Below are positions 7,396 through 16,277 of a DNA stretch of 64,000 nucleotides, piece after piece. Source of the DNA: Roseovarius sp. SCSIO 43702 (GTDB lineage: Bacteria; Pseudomonadota; Alphaproteobacteria; Rhodobacterales; Rhodobacteraceae); the NCBI RefSeq assembly GCF_019599045.1, contig NZ_CP080623.1, forward strand, positions 890,501 through 954,500, given 5' to 3'. The notes beneath the pieces were generated by a model that did not search any database, was not told where the DNA came from, and saw nothing but the letters and a program-made list of their open reading frames with translations. Made by a program: the position numbers and the translations under genes. Every line of letters begins with the position of its first letter. Position 1 is the stretch's first letter.

Positions 7396-8001
7396 ATGAC
7401 CGAAGACCCGTCCGAGCCCCCGACCGACCCCATGCGTCCAGACGCCCTTGACGATCACCTGCGCGAGCTTCTTTCGCGGCTATCGCGCGTCGTGGCGAGC
7501 GAGGGGTGGGGCGGCGATCTCAACCCGGTGCAGCGTGCCACGCTGGCCTATCTCGTGCGGGCCAACCGGTTTTCCCGCGCGCCCAGCCAGGTCGCGGATT
7601 ACCTGCTGGCGACGCGGGGGACCGTGTCGCAAACATTGAAGGCGCTGGCGCGCAAGGGACTGGTCGAAGAGCGCCGATCCGACAGCGACCGGAGGTCGAT
7701 CCGCTATGACGTGACGGCGGCGGGGCGGGAACTGGCCCACCAAGCGAGCGACCTCGATGCCGCCATCGCCGCATTGCCCGCGCAGCGGAAGGCCGCGCTG
7801 GCCGGGGGCCTGGGTGATCTGCTGCGCGGCACGCTCGATCAGCGCGGCGCGCGGCCCTTCGGGATCTGTCGCACCTGCCGGCATCACCGGCCCGAGGCGG
7901 GGCCGGAGGGCGGCGCGTGGTGCGCGTTGCTCGACGTTGCGCTTTCGCCGCCCGACCGCGACCGCATCTGTCACGAACACGCCCCGAGGGATGCCGCGTG
8001 A
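7396..8001 (+). CDS. MarR-family regulator with C-terminal cysteine cluster
   Basis: About 201 residues. A MarR winged HTH spans roughly residues 15-130 (PSQVADYLLATRGTVSQTL as recognition region, wing EERRSDSDRRSIRYDVT). After it comes an unusual tail with a C-x2-C-x-H-H group (ICRTCRHH), then WCALLD and ICHEH, giving four Cys and several His that could bind zinc, iron or an Fe-S cluster, or sense oxidants. The ATG at 7396 is preferred over a GTG at 7390 because the -10 box ends at 7389. The divergent signal-peptide protein at 6530-7306 is its probable target, and the operator positions indicate autorepression. Confidence 0.85.
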   Translation: MTEDPSEPPTDPMRPDALDDHLRELLSRLSRVVASEGWGGDLNPVQRATLAYLVRANRFSRAPSQVADYLLATRGTVSQTLKALARKGLVEERRSDSDRRSIRYDVTAAGRELAHQASDLDAAIAALPAQRKAALAGGLGDLLRGTLDQRGARPFGICRTCRHHRPEAGPEGGAWCALLDVALSPPDRDRICHEHAPRDAA

Positions 8002-8133
8002 GCGCGCCGGGGCGGGGAGCCGGGGAGTCGCGGCAGGGCGGCGATGCGAAGAGCGCACTCTCCTGCCACGACCGAATTGACCGCCCGCGCCCGGCGCCGT
8101 AAGCAGGGCGCGCAAATTGGGGGCCCGGACACC

Positions 8134-9063
8134 ATGGACGAGAGCATCGCGAAACCGCGCAGTTTCCAGGAGATCATCCTGCGGCTTCAGGCCTACTGGG
8201 CCGGGCAGGGCTGTGCGGTGATGCAACCCTATGACATGGAAGTGGGCGCGGGCACGTTTCACCCGGCCACGACGCTGCGCTCGCTGGGACCGCGCGCCTG
8301 GGCCGCGGCCTACGTGCAGCCGTCGCGGCGTCCCACGGACGGGCGCTATGGCGAGAACCCGAACCGGCTTCAGCACTACTACCAGTATCAGGTCCTTATC
8401 AAACCAAGCCCGCCCGATCTCCAGGCGCTCTATCTCGGCTCGCTGGGGGCGATCGGGATCGACATGGAGCTGCACGACATCCGCTTCGTCGAGGACGACT
8501 GGGAAAGCCCCACCCTGGGCGCATGGGGTCTGGGCTGGGAGGTCTGGTGCGACGGCATGGAGGTGAGCCAGTTCACCTATTTCCAGCAGGTCGGCGGGCA
8601 TGACTGCCATCCCGTCTCGGGCGAGCTGACCTACGGGCTCGAGCGGCTGGCCATGTATGTGCTGGGTGTCGATCACGTCATGGACATGCCCTTCAACGAT
8701 CCTGCGGCGCCGATCCCGCTGACATATGGCGACGTGTTCCGCCAGACCGAGGAGGAATACGCGCGCTGGAACTTCGACGTGGCCGATACCGAGGTGCTGC
8801 TTCGGCATTTCGAGGAGGCCGAGGCCGAGTGCGAGGCGATCCTCGCGGCCGAGGACGTGGATCCCAAGACCGGCAAGCGCATCGTCATGGCCCATCCCGC
8901 CTATGACCAGTGCATCAAGGCGAGCCACATCTTCAACCTGCTCGACGCCCGCGGCGTGATCAGCGTGACCGAGCGGCAGGCCTATATCGGGCGCGTCCGG
9001 GCGCTCGCCAAGCAATGCGCGGACGCGTTCGTGCGGACCGAGGCGGGCGGGCAGGCGGCCTGA
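8134..9063 (+). CDS. glyQ: Glycine--tRNA ligase alpha subunit
   Basis: A 309-residue class IIc synthetase alpha chain. It starts [20 protein letters not shown] and keeps the [12 protein letters not shown] motif 2 region and the [24 protein letters not shown] block (here [19 protein letters not shown]). It forms an alpha2beta2 enzyme with GlyS (10610-12721) to charge tRNA-Gly. The ATG at 8134 matches the family start. Its stop codon overlaps the ATG of the next gene (TGATG), so a small membrane protein is coupled between the two subunits. Confidence 0.97.
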   Translation: MDESIAKPRSFQEIILRLQAYWAGQGCAVMQPYDMEVGAGTFHPATTLRSLGPRAWAAAYVQPSRRPTDGRYGENPNRLQHYYQYQVLIKPSPPDLQALYLGSLGAIGIDMELHDIRFVEDDWESPTLGAWGLGWEVWCDGMEVSQFTYFQQVGGHDCHPVSGELTYGLERLAMYVLGVDHVMDMPFNDPAAPIPLTYGDVFRQTEEEYARWNFDVADTEVLLRHFEEAEAECEAILAAEDVDPKTGKRIVMAHPAYDQCIKASHIFNLLDARGVISVTERQAYIGRVRALAKQCADAFVRTEAGGQAA

Positions 9064-9587
9064 TGGGAAAATTCCTCGCGCTTCTCATCCTCGCGTCCGC
9101 GCTCATCGCGGGGGGAGGGATGTATTATCTTCAGGTCCATCACTTCTACGAGGAGGTGGAGCCCGAGCCGGGGCGGGCCGTGGAGATGACGTCGCTGGTG
9201 ACGGGGGAGGTCGAACCTGTTCTCTACGACGACTTCCGCGCCATCGACGCCGATAGCAGCCCGATCCGGTATCGCGCCTGTTTCACCACGACGATGAGCC
9301 ACGCGATGCTGACCGAGACATACGAGCCCTATGACGGGGCGGTGCCGCTGACGGCGCCGGCGTGGTTCGACTGTTTCGACGCCGAGGCGCTGGGCGCCGC
9401 GCTGGAAAGCGGCGAGGCGCTGGCCTTCCTGGGCGAGCGCGACGTGCTCTACGGCATCGACCGCGTGGTGGCGATCCACGAGGACGGGCGCGGCTTTGCA
9501 TGGCACCAGATCAACCGCTGTGGCGAGGTGGTCTTCGACGGTCAGCCCGCGCCCGAGGGCTGCCCGGAGCCGCCGGGCGGATATTGA
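9063..9587 (+). CDS. Small membrane-anchored protein between glyQ and glyS (DUF6446-like)
   Basis: A 174-residue protein with one N-terminal hydrophobic segment (residues 4-22, acting as anchor or signal) and an extracytoplasmic domain of about 145 residues. Conserved-looking parts are SPIRYRACFTTT, TAPAWFDCFDAE and FAWHQINRCGEVVF, with four cysteines that may pair. I recall proteins like this at the same place in other Rhodobacterales, named only as a domain of unknown function. The start overlaps the glyQ stop by one base, so translation is coupled. No function in glycylation is evident. Confidence 0.8.
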   Translation: MGKFLALLILASALIAGGGMYYLQVHHFYEEVEPEPGRAVEMTSLVTGEVEPVLYDDFRAIDADSSPIRYRACFTTTMSHAMLTETYEPYDGAVPLTAPAWFDCFDAEALGAALESGEALAFLGERDVLYGIDRVVAIHEDGRGFAWHQINRCGEVVFDGQPAPEGCPEPPGGY

Positions 9588-9655
9588 GCGCGCGCACCCG
9601 GTCGGGAACCCGGACGGCCCCGTGGCGCTTGGCTTCCTGACAAGGGAGCGAGATC

Positions 9656-10504
9656 ATGCAGAACAAGGCACCCGATTGGGTCATGTGGGTCATGCGTGCC
9701 GGATACGGCGCGCGGGGGGTCGTCTATCTCATCGTGGGAGCGCTGGCGCTGGCCGCCGTGTGGTGGGGCGGGCAGGCGCAGGGCACGAAGAACGCGGTGG
9801 CCGATCTCAAGGCGCTCTGGTTCGGCGACGCGCTGCTGGTGCTGATCGGGCTGGGCCTCGTGGCCTACATGGTCTGGCGGCTGATCGACGCGGCGATGGA
9901 CCTCGAAGCCTACGGGCATGACGCGGAAGGGATCGCGGCGCGCTGCGGGCAGGTGATCACCGGCCTTCTGCACGGGGCGATCGGCATTTCCATCGCGGCG
10001 ATGGCCTTCGGCGGCGACAGCGGCCAGGGCGAAAGCGGTGTCGAGACCTGGACCGCGAAGGTCATGGCGCTCCCCTATGGCGGCTGGATCGTGATGGCGG
10101 CGGGCGCGGGGGTGATCGGCGCGGGCATCTACTATGCCCAGAAGGGCCTGCGCGAGACCTACAAGCGCGACATCCGCGTGACCGAGACGGCGCGCAAGCT
10201 CGAATGGGTGATCAAGACCGGATACGTGGCCGAGGGCGTCGTGGTGGCGATCATCGGCGGCTTTCTCTTCTATGCCGGGGTGCGGGCCGATCCGGACCAG
10301 GCGGGCGGTGTCGGACAGGCGCTGGGCTGGGTCCGGGGGCAGAGCTATGGCGGTATCCTCTTTGCCATGCTCGCGGTCGGGCTCCTGTGCTTCTCGGTGA
10401 CGAACTTCGCGCAAGCCGCCTTCCGCGTCGTGCCGCGCCATGACGGCGACGATGTCGAGACGCTGGCCGACAAGGCCCGTGCCGAGGTGGCGAAGCACAC
10501 CTGA
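9656..10504 (+). CDS. DUF1206 integral membrane protein
   Basis: A 282-residue inner-membrane protein with six predicted helices arranged as three two-helix repeats. Each repeat opens with the R-x-G-Y/A-A-x-G-V-V-Y type signature of DUF1206 (RAGYGARGVVYLIVGALAL at residues 14-32, QVITGLLHGAIGISIAA near 99, KTGYVAEGVVVAIIGG near 186). The family has no known biochemical role. AAGGGAG lies seven bases before the start. It follows the 9063 gene by 68 bases and precedes glyS, so it may be part of the same transcript. Confidence 0.85.
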   Translation: MQNKAPDWVMWVMRAGYGARGVVYLIVGALALAAVWWGGQAQGTKNAVADLKALWFGDALLVLIGLGLVAYMVWRLIDAAMDLEAYGHDAEGIAARCGQVITGLLHGAIGISIAAMAFGGDSGQGESGVETWTAKVMALPYGGWIVMAAGAGVIGAGIYYAQKGLRETYKRDIRVTETARKLEWVIKTGYVAEGVVVAIIGGFLFYAGVRADPDQAGGVGQALGWVRGQSYGGILFAMLAVGLLCFSVTNFAQAAFRVVPRHDGDDVETLADKARAEVAKHT

Positions 10505-10609
10505 AGTGCCGGGCGCAGATTGCCCGCCCTGCGGGCTGGACGCCACGGGTAGGGGCGGTTATCCAAACGCCAAACTTCGCCCCGGACGGGGCCGGCTTTG
10601 GATGGTGAC

Positions 10610-12721
10610 ATGCCCGACCTTCTGATCGAACTCTTCTCCGAGGAAATCCCGGCACGAATGCAGGCGCGCGCGGCCGACGATCTCAAGCGGATGATGACGG
10701 ACGGGCTGGTCGAGGCGGGGCTCACCTATGCCGGGGCGGCGGCATTCGCCACACCGCGGCGCCTGACGCTCGCGGTCGAGGGGATGACGGATGCCTCGCC
10801 CACCCTGCGCGAAGAGCGCAAGGGACCGCGCGTGGACGCGCCGGAGAAGGCGATCGAGGGGTTCTGCCGCGGCGCGGGTGTCAGCCGTGACGCGCTGGAG
10901 ATCCGCGACGAGAAGAAGGGGCAGGTTTATTTCGCGACCGTGACGACGCCAGGCCGGCCGGCCGCCGAGATCGTGGCCGAGGTGCTGGAGCGCACGATCC
11001 GCAATTTCCCCTGGCCCAAGTCGATGCGCTGGGGCGCCGGATCCCTACGCTGGGTTCGGCCCTTGCACCGTGTTCTCTGCATCCTCACCGACGAGGCGGG
11101 CGAGGCGTCGGTCGTGCCCCTCGAGGTGGACGGCATCCGCGCGGGCGACGAGACCGAGGGGCATCGCTTCATGGCGCCGGGCGCCTTCGCGGTCAGCGAG
11201 TTCGACGACTATGCCGCGAAGCTCAAGCGCGCGAAGGTGGTCCTCGACCCGGCGGAGCGCATGGACGCGATCCGGCAGGAGGCGCGCAACCTTGCCTTCG
11301 CGTCGGGCATGGAGCTTGTCGAGGACGAAGGGCTTCTGCGCGAGGTGGCGGGGCTGGTGGAATGGCCCGTGCCGCTCATGGGGCGGATCGACGACGAGTT
11401 TCTCGACCTGCCGCCCGAGGTTCTCATCACCTCGATGAAGGAGCATCAGAAATTCTTCTCGGTGAAAAACCCCAAGACGGGCCGGGTGGAGCGGTTCGTG
11501 ACCGTGGCCAACCGCGAGACGGCGGACGAGGGCGCGACGATCCTTGCCGGGAACCAGAAGGTGCTTTCGGCGCGGCTTTCGGATGCGAAGTTCTTCTGGG
11601 AGAACGACCTGCGCGTGGCGAAGGAGGGCGGCGAGGCGTGGCTCGCGTCGCTCGCGGACGTGACCTTCCACCGCAAGCTGGGATCACAGGCCGAACGGGT
11701 CGAGCGTATCGCGGCGCTGGCGCGGGAGCTGGCGCCGGTGGTGGGGGCGGATGCGGACCTGGCCGAGCAGGCCGCGCGCTGGGCCAAGGCGGATTTGTCC
11801 TCGGAGATGGTCTACGAGTTTCCCGAGTTGCAGGGGTTGATGGGCCGCTACTACGCGCAGGCCGCGGGGTTGCCCGACGCGGTGGCGGCGGCGGCGGAGG
11901 AGCATTATTCACCGCTCGGACCCGGAGATGGCGTCCCGAGCGCGCCCGTGTCGGTGGCCGTGGCGCTGGCGGACAAGCTCGATATGCTGACGGGGTTCTG
12001 GGCGATCGACGAGAAGCCTACGGGGTCGAAGGATCCGTTCGCGCTGCGCCGAGCGGCGCTGGGGGTTATTCGGTTGGTGGTGGAGAATAATCTGACGCTT
12101 GCGCTGTTTCCCGCAATTGATCTTGGCCTAACAGCAAACAAGTTCAAAAGACCGGTCAAAGGCGATCCTGATGACTATGCTGGATTGGACGTTGATTTAA
12201 ATCTTCTTCACTTCTTCCACGACCGCCTCAAGGTGCATCTTCGCGACCGGGGCATCCGCCACGACGTGATCGACGCCTGCATCGCGATGGAGGGCAGTGA
12301 CGACCTCGCGCTGGTGGTGAAGCGGGCGGAGGCGCTTTCGGATTTCCTCAAGACCGACGATGGCGAGAACCTGTTGCAGGGGTTCAAGCGGGCGAACAAC
12401 ATCCTCACGCAGGCCGAGGAGAAGGACGGTGTGGAATACTCGTTCGGGGCCGATCCGAAATTTGCCGAGACGAACGAGGAGCGCGCGCTGTTCGATGCGC
12501 TGGACAAGGCCGAGCCGGAGATTGCAAAGGCGCTCGGGTCCGAGGATTTCGCGGGGGCGATGGGGGCGCTGGCCGGGCTGCGCGCGCCTATCGATGCGTT
12601 CTTCGAAGCGGTGCAGGTCAACACCGACAAGGAGGTCGTGCGGCGCAACCGGCTCAACCTTCTGAGCCGTATTCGCGGGCTGTGCCTGTCGGTAGCGGAT
12701 CTCTCGCGCGTCGAGGGTTAG
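10610..12721 (+). CDS. glyS: Glycine--tRNA ligase beta subunit
   Basis: A 703-residue beta chain, the tRNA-binding partner of GlyQ. It begins MPDLLIELFSEEIPARMQ as usual, carries the LRWVRPLHRVLCIL and SMKEHQKFFSVKN blocks and ends with the anticodon-binding DALR-like region (RNRLNLLSRIRGLCLSVADL). The ATG at 10610 is the family start; no strong ribosome site is visible. A stretch at about 12060-12200 is clearly lower in GC and rich in AAT/TTA codons compared with its surroundings (NNLTLALFPAIDLGLTANKF), yet the frame is intact. Confidence 0.96.
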   Translation: MPDLLIELFSEEIPARMQARAADDLKRMMTDGLVEAGLTYAGAAAFATPRRLTLAVEGMTDASPTLREERKGPRVDAPEKAIEGFCRGAGVSRDALEIRDEKKGQVYFATVTTPGRPAAEIVAEVLERTIRNFPWPKSMRWGAGSLRWVRPLHRVLCILTDEAGEASVVPLEVDGIRAGDETEGHRFMAPGAFAVSEFDDYAAKLKRAKVVLDPAERMDAIRQEARNLAFASGMELVEDEGLLREVAGLVEWPVPLMGRIDDEFLDLPPEVLITSMKEHQKFFSVKNPKTGRVERFVTVANRETADEGATILAGNQKVLSARLSDAKFFWENDLRVAKEGGEAWLASLADVTFHRKLGSQAERVERIAALARELAPVVGADADLAEQAARWAKADLSSEMVYEFPELQGLMGRYYAQAAGLPDAVAAAAEEHYSPLGPGDGVPSAPVSVAVALADKLDMLTGFWAIDEKPTGSKDPFALRRAALGVIRLVVENNLTLALFPAIDLGLTANKFKRPVKGDPDDYAGLDVDLNLLHFFHDRLKVHLRDRGIRHDVIDACIAMEGSDDLALVVKRAEALSDFLKTDDGENLLQGFKRANNILTQAEEKDGVEYSFGADPKFAETNEERALFDALDKAEPEIAKALGSEDFAGAMGALAGLRAPIDAFFEAVQVNTDKEVVRRNRLNLLSRIRGLCLSVADLSRVEG

Positions 12722-12860
12722 CGGACCGCGCGTTGCCGGGAGACGGAGTTTGCGAAATCCCCTCCCGGAAAATTGCATGTTTCCGGCCATCCAGGCGGAA
12801 TCGCGTCCTTGCCTTGTGACCGATCCGGCGTATGTTGCAGGACGCAACAAGGATGCCGCA

Positions 12861-15401
12861 ATGCAGCATGACAATCCCGAGGTGACCCTCATCACCGCCG
12901 ACGCGCCGGTGAGCGCCGAGACCCATGGCGGGCGGGCGAAATGTCTGCAACGGCTGGTCCGGCTCGACCTGCCGGTGCCGCGCACCATCGCCCTGTCCTT
13001 CAAGGCCGTGCGGGCCATTGCCGCCGGTGAGATGGCCGATGGCGCCGCCCTGCTCGAGCCGTTCGGGCCGCATCCGCTGCTATGCGTGCGGCCGTCGTCG
13101 GAAGACCCGGACTGGGGCGGGCCGCGGGCGGTGCTCAATATCGGCATGTGCGACGCGAAGCGCGCCGAACTCGCCGAGACGCTGGGCGAGGCGGCGGCGG
13201 CGAAGCTCTACCTGCGGTTCGTGCAATCCTACGCCATCCATGTCGCGCGGCTCGACCCCGACGTGCTTGACGACGTGAGCGACGATCCGGTCAAGGGGTT
13301 GGCCGAGGCGCTCGACGTCTACGAGGAGGAGGCAGAGGAGCCCTTTCCGCAAGAGCCCGCCACGCAACTGATCGAGGTGCTGCGCTCGATGGCGCGCGCA
13401 TGGGAAGGCACCACGGCGCGGCTTCTGCGGCAGGCCAAGGGCGCACCGGCGGATGCGGGGCTCGGCCTCGTGGTGCAGAAGATGGCGCTGGGGCTCGGGC
13501 CGGGGGAATGCGGCTCGGGCGTGATGCAGCTTGTCAACGGCGCGACGGGCGAGCGCAAGATCACGGGCCGTTACATGCGCCAGAGCCAGGGGCGCGAGGC
13601 GCTGAGCCGGGGTGCGGACGCGATGTATCTCGAGCGGGATCCGCGCGGCCCGTCGCTCGAGGAACTGGCGCCGGAGGCCTTCGCCACGCTCAAGGCGCAC
13701 ACGACCCTCATGCGCGAGAAACTGCGCGAGGAAATGCAGGCCGAGTTCACCATCGAGAACGGCGAGGTCTTCGTGCTGGACGGGGTGCGGGTGACGCGCA
13801 ACGCCCGCACGGCGGTGAGCATCGCCGTGGCGCTGGCCGAAGACGGCATCATCAGCCGCGAGGAAGCGCTGATGCGGATCGAGCCGCGCGCGCTCAACGA
13901 GCTGCTGCACCGGCAGGTGGACCCGGAGGCGCGGCGCGATGTGATCGCACGCGGCGTCGCGGCGAGCCCCGGTGCCGCGAGCGGCGTCATCGTCTTCACC
14001 TCGGAAGCGGCGCAATCCATGAAGGCCCAGGACACGCCCTGCATCCTCGTGCGGCGCGAGACGAGCCCCGAGGACATTCGCGGCATGCATGCCGCCGCCG
14101 CCGTCCTGACCGAGCGGGGCGGGATGACCAGCCATGCCGCCGTGATCGGGCGGGGCATCGGCCTGCCCTGTGTCGTGGGGGCCTCGGCGATCCGGTTCCA
14201 GACCGTGAAGCGCCAGATCACCGCGCCGGATGGCCGCGTCTTCCGCGAGGGCGACAAGATCACCATCGACGGCACCAATGGCGAGGTGCTGGCGGGCGAG
14301 GCCGCGCTGCTGGAAGCGGGCCATGACGACAGCCTCAAGGTGCTGATGGCCTGGGCCGACGATGCGCGCGACATCGCGGTGCGCGCCAATGCCGACACCC
14401 CGCGCGATGCCGAGACCGCCCGGTGGTTCAGCGCCGAGGGCATCGGCCTGTGCCGGACCGAGCACATGTTCTTCGAGACCGACCGCCTGATCGTCATGCG
14501 CGAGATGATCTTCGCCGGGACGAGCGATGACCGCGCCGCCGCGCTGGACCGGCTCCTGCCGATGCAGCGCGCGGATTTCACCGAGCTGTTCCGCATCATG
14601 CAGGGCAAGCCCGTCTGCATCCGCCTGCTCGACCCGCCGCTGCACGAGTTCCTGCCCACCGGGCGAAGCGGCCAGCGCGAGCTTGCCGAGGCGCTCGACA
14701 TCCCGCTCTCGGACGTGACGCGCCGGATCGAGGCGCTGGGCGAATACAACCCGATGCTCGGGATGCGCGGCGTCCGCCTCGGGATCACCGTGCCCGAGAT
14801 CTACGACATGCAGGCCCGCGCGATCTTCGAGGCGCTGATCGAGGCGCGCGAGGAGGACGACCCGGTCGTGCCCGAGATGATGATCCCGCTCGTGTCGGCG
14901 AGCCGCGAAGTCGAGCTCGTGAAGTCGCGCATCGACGCGGTGGCGGGGGCCGTGCGCCGCGAGACCGGCGAGGAATTCACCTATCGTCTGGGTGTCATGG
15001 TCGAGACGCCGCGCGCCTGCCTGCGGGCGGGCGACATCGCCCCGCAGGTGGCCTTCCTGAGCTTCGGCACCAACGACCTCACGCAGATGACCTACGGGCT
15101 CAGCCGCGACGACGCGGGCCGGTTCATGTCGGATTACGTCCAGCAGGGGGTCTATCCCGAGGATCCGTTCCACACGCTCGACATCTACGGCGTGGGCGAG
15201 CTTCTGAAGATCGCGGCCGAGCGGGCGCGGGCGGCGAACCCGGACCTGACGCTCTCGATCTGTGGCGAGCATGGCGGCAACCCCGAATCGATCGCTTTCT
15301 GCCGGGAAGCGGGATTCGACTATGTTTCCTGCTCTCCGTTCCGTGTTCCGGTGGCCCGGCTGGCCGCCGCGCAGCTCGCGCTGAGGGACAAGATCGGGTA
15401 G
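12861..15401 (+). CDS. ppdK: Pyruvate, phosphate dikinase-like PEP enzyme with divergent ATP domain
   Basis: 846 residues. The C-terminal two thirds are true to PPDK: swivelling-domain His425 in GGMTSHAAVIGRG, the PEP domain block GLCRTEHMFF, the Asn-Asp site FGTNDLTQMTYGLSRDD, and Cys824 in SCSPFRVPVARLAAAQLAL. The N-terminal nucleotide domain is as long as normal but altered: GGKGANL reads GGRAKCL, the SVRSGA/SMPGMMD region reads CVRPSSEDPDWGGP, and the LQTRNGKR strand reads LDGVRVTRNAR. PPDK interconverts pyruvate, ATP and phosphate with PEP, AMP and pyrophosphate; the changes put the ATP half-reaction in doubt. The start at 12861 has AAGGA seven bases before it. It follows glyS by 139 bases. 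Confidence 0.85.
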   Translation: MQHDNPEVTLITADAPVSAETHGGRAKCLQRLVRLDLPVPRTIALSFKAVRAIAAGEMADGAALLEPFGPHPLLCVRPSSEDPDWGGPRAVLNIGMCDAKRAELAETLGEAAAAKLYLRFVQSYAIHVARLDPDVLDDVSDDPVKGLAEALDVYEEEAEEPFPQEPATQLIEVLRSMARAWEGTTARLLRQAKGAPADAGLGLVVQKMALGLGPGECGSGVMQLVNGATGERKITGRYMRQSQGREALSRGADAMYLERDPRGPSLEELAPEAFATLKAHTTLMREKLREEMQAEFTIENGEVFVLDGVRVTRNARTAVSIAVALAEDGIISREEALMRIEPRALNELLHRQVDPEARRDVIARGVAASPGAASGVIVFTSEAAQSMKAQDTPCILVRRETSPEDIRGMHAAAAVLTERGGMTSHAAVIGRGIGLPCVVGASAIRFQTVKRQITAPDGRVFREGDKITIDGTNGEVLAGEAALLEAGHDDSLKVLMAWADDARDIAVRANADTPRDAETARWFSAEGIGLCRTEHMFFETDRLIVMREMIFAGTSDDRAAALDRLLPMQRADFTELFRIMQGKPVCIRLLDPPLHEFLPTGRSGQRELAEALDIPLSDVTRRIEALGEYNPMLGMRGVRLGITVPEIYDMQARAIFEALIEAREEDDPVVPEMMIPLVSASREVELVKSRIDAVAGAVRRETGEEFTYRLGVMVETPRACLRAGDIAPQVAFLSFGTNDLTQMTYGLSRDDAGRFMSDYVQQGVYPEDPFHTLDIYGVGELLKIAAERARAANPDLTLSICGEHGGNPESIAFCREAGFDYVSCSPFRVPVARLAAAQLALRDKIG

Positions 15402-15556
15402 GAACCCGCCTGACTCGCCCCAGATGTGCACCCCGGACAGGGATGAATTGTCGCAGGTCTCGCCTGAACGCGACCGAAGCTGGACGAATCCCGCCAACTT
15501 GAGTAAACGCCCCGGATCGTTAACGACGAGGGCCCGGGGGGCCCAGGAGGTTCGGT

Positions 15557-16174
15557 ATGCTGATGCGAGTGATCCTGACCGTGGCCATGTTGGCCGGAAC
15601 GACCGGCGCCGTGACCGCCGAATCCTCGGCTGCGCGGCTCATCGGGAACGAGAAACGCGCGCTGAAGGCGATGAAGGAGGACCGGCTGGCCTCGCTTCTC
15701 AAACCCGGCGCGGGGGGCTTTGCCTATTCCAAGGCGTGGCTCGACCAGCAGAAGACCGTCAAGGGCGGGTCCGAGTGGCGCTGCCTGTCCGAAGCGCTCT
15801 ATTTCGAGGCGCGCGGCGAGACCGTGAAGGGCCAGTTCGCCGTGGGCGAGGTCATCATGAACCGCGTCGACAGCCCCGATTATCCCAACACCGTCTGCGG
15901 CGTCATCAACCAGGGGACGGGGCGCAAATATGCCTGCCAGTTCACCTATACCTGTGACGGCCACGACGAGGTGATCGCCGAGCCGCGCGCCTTCGCCCGT
16001 GTCGGCAAGGTGGCAAGCCTGCTGATCGGCGGCGCGCCGCGCAAGCTGACCGACGGGGCCACGCATTACCACACCCGCGCCGTGTCGCCGCGTTGGGCGC
16101 GCGTGTTCCCGCGCACCGCGACCATCGGCGTGCATCACTTCTATCGCCAGCCCACGCGCCTGTCGCAGAACTGA
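15557..16174 (+). CDS. Cell wall hydrolase, SleB family
   Basis: A 205-residue exported protein with a signal peptide (residues 1-21, ending TAES) and a C-terminal Hydrolase_2/SleB domain from about residue 75. The catalytic segment CLSEALYFEARGE is present, as are VGEVIMNRVDSPDYPNTVCGV and the closing GVHHFYR. SleB enzymes are lytic transglycosylases or amidase-like enzymes that act on peptidoglycan in the periplasm. AGGAGG lies six bases before the ATG. A GTTAAC-containing stretch precedes the ribosome site. It stands alone between ppdK and folB. Confidence 0.88.
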   Translation: MLMRVILTVAMLAGTTGAVTAESSAARLIGNEKRALKAMKEDRLASLLKPGAGGFAYSKAWLDQQKTVKGGSEWRCLSEALYFEARGETVKGQFAVGEVIMNRVDSPDYPNTVCGVINQGTGRKYACQFTYTCDGHDEVIAEPRAFARVGKVASLLIGGAPRKLTDGATHYHTRAVSPRWARVFPRTATIGVHHFYRQPTRLSQN

Positions 16175-16277
16175 GCCGGTGCGGCGCGTTTGCGGCTTGG
16201 TCGCCGCGGCCTGCCCGTGCTAAGGCGCGGTCGGGAGGCGGGCATGACGCTCGCCCCGCGGTCCGCGGAGACCTGAG

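Noticed and set aside
12736-12768. Terminator after glyS
   Set aside because: CCGGGAG/CTCCCGG have a 19-base loop and are followed by A residues, not T.
13080-15497. An 805-codon frame on the minus strand opposite ppdK
   Set aside because: The plus strand has unmistakable PPDK motifs; the antisense frame is His/Arg/Ala-rich with no motif.
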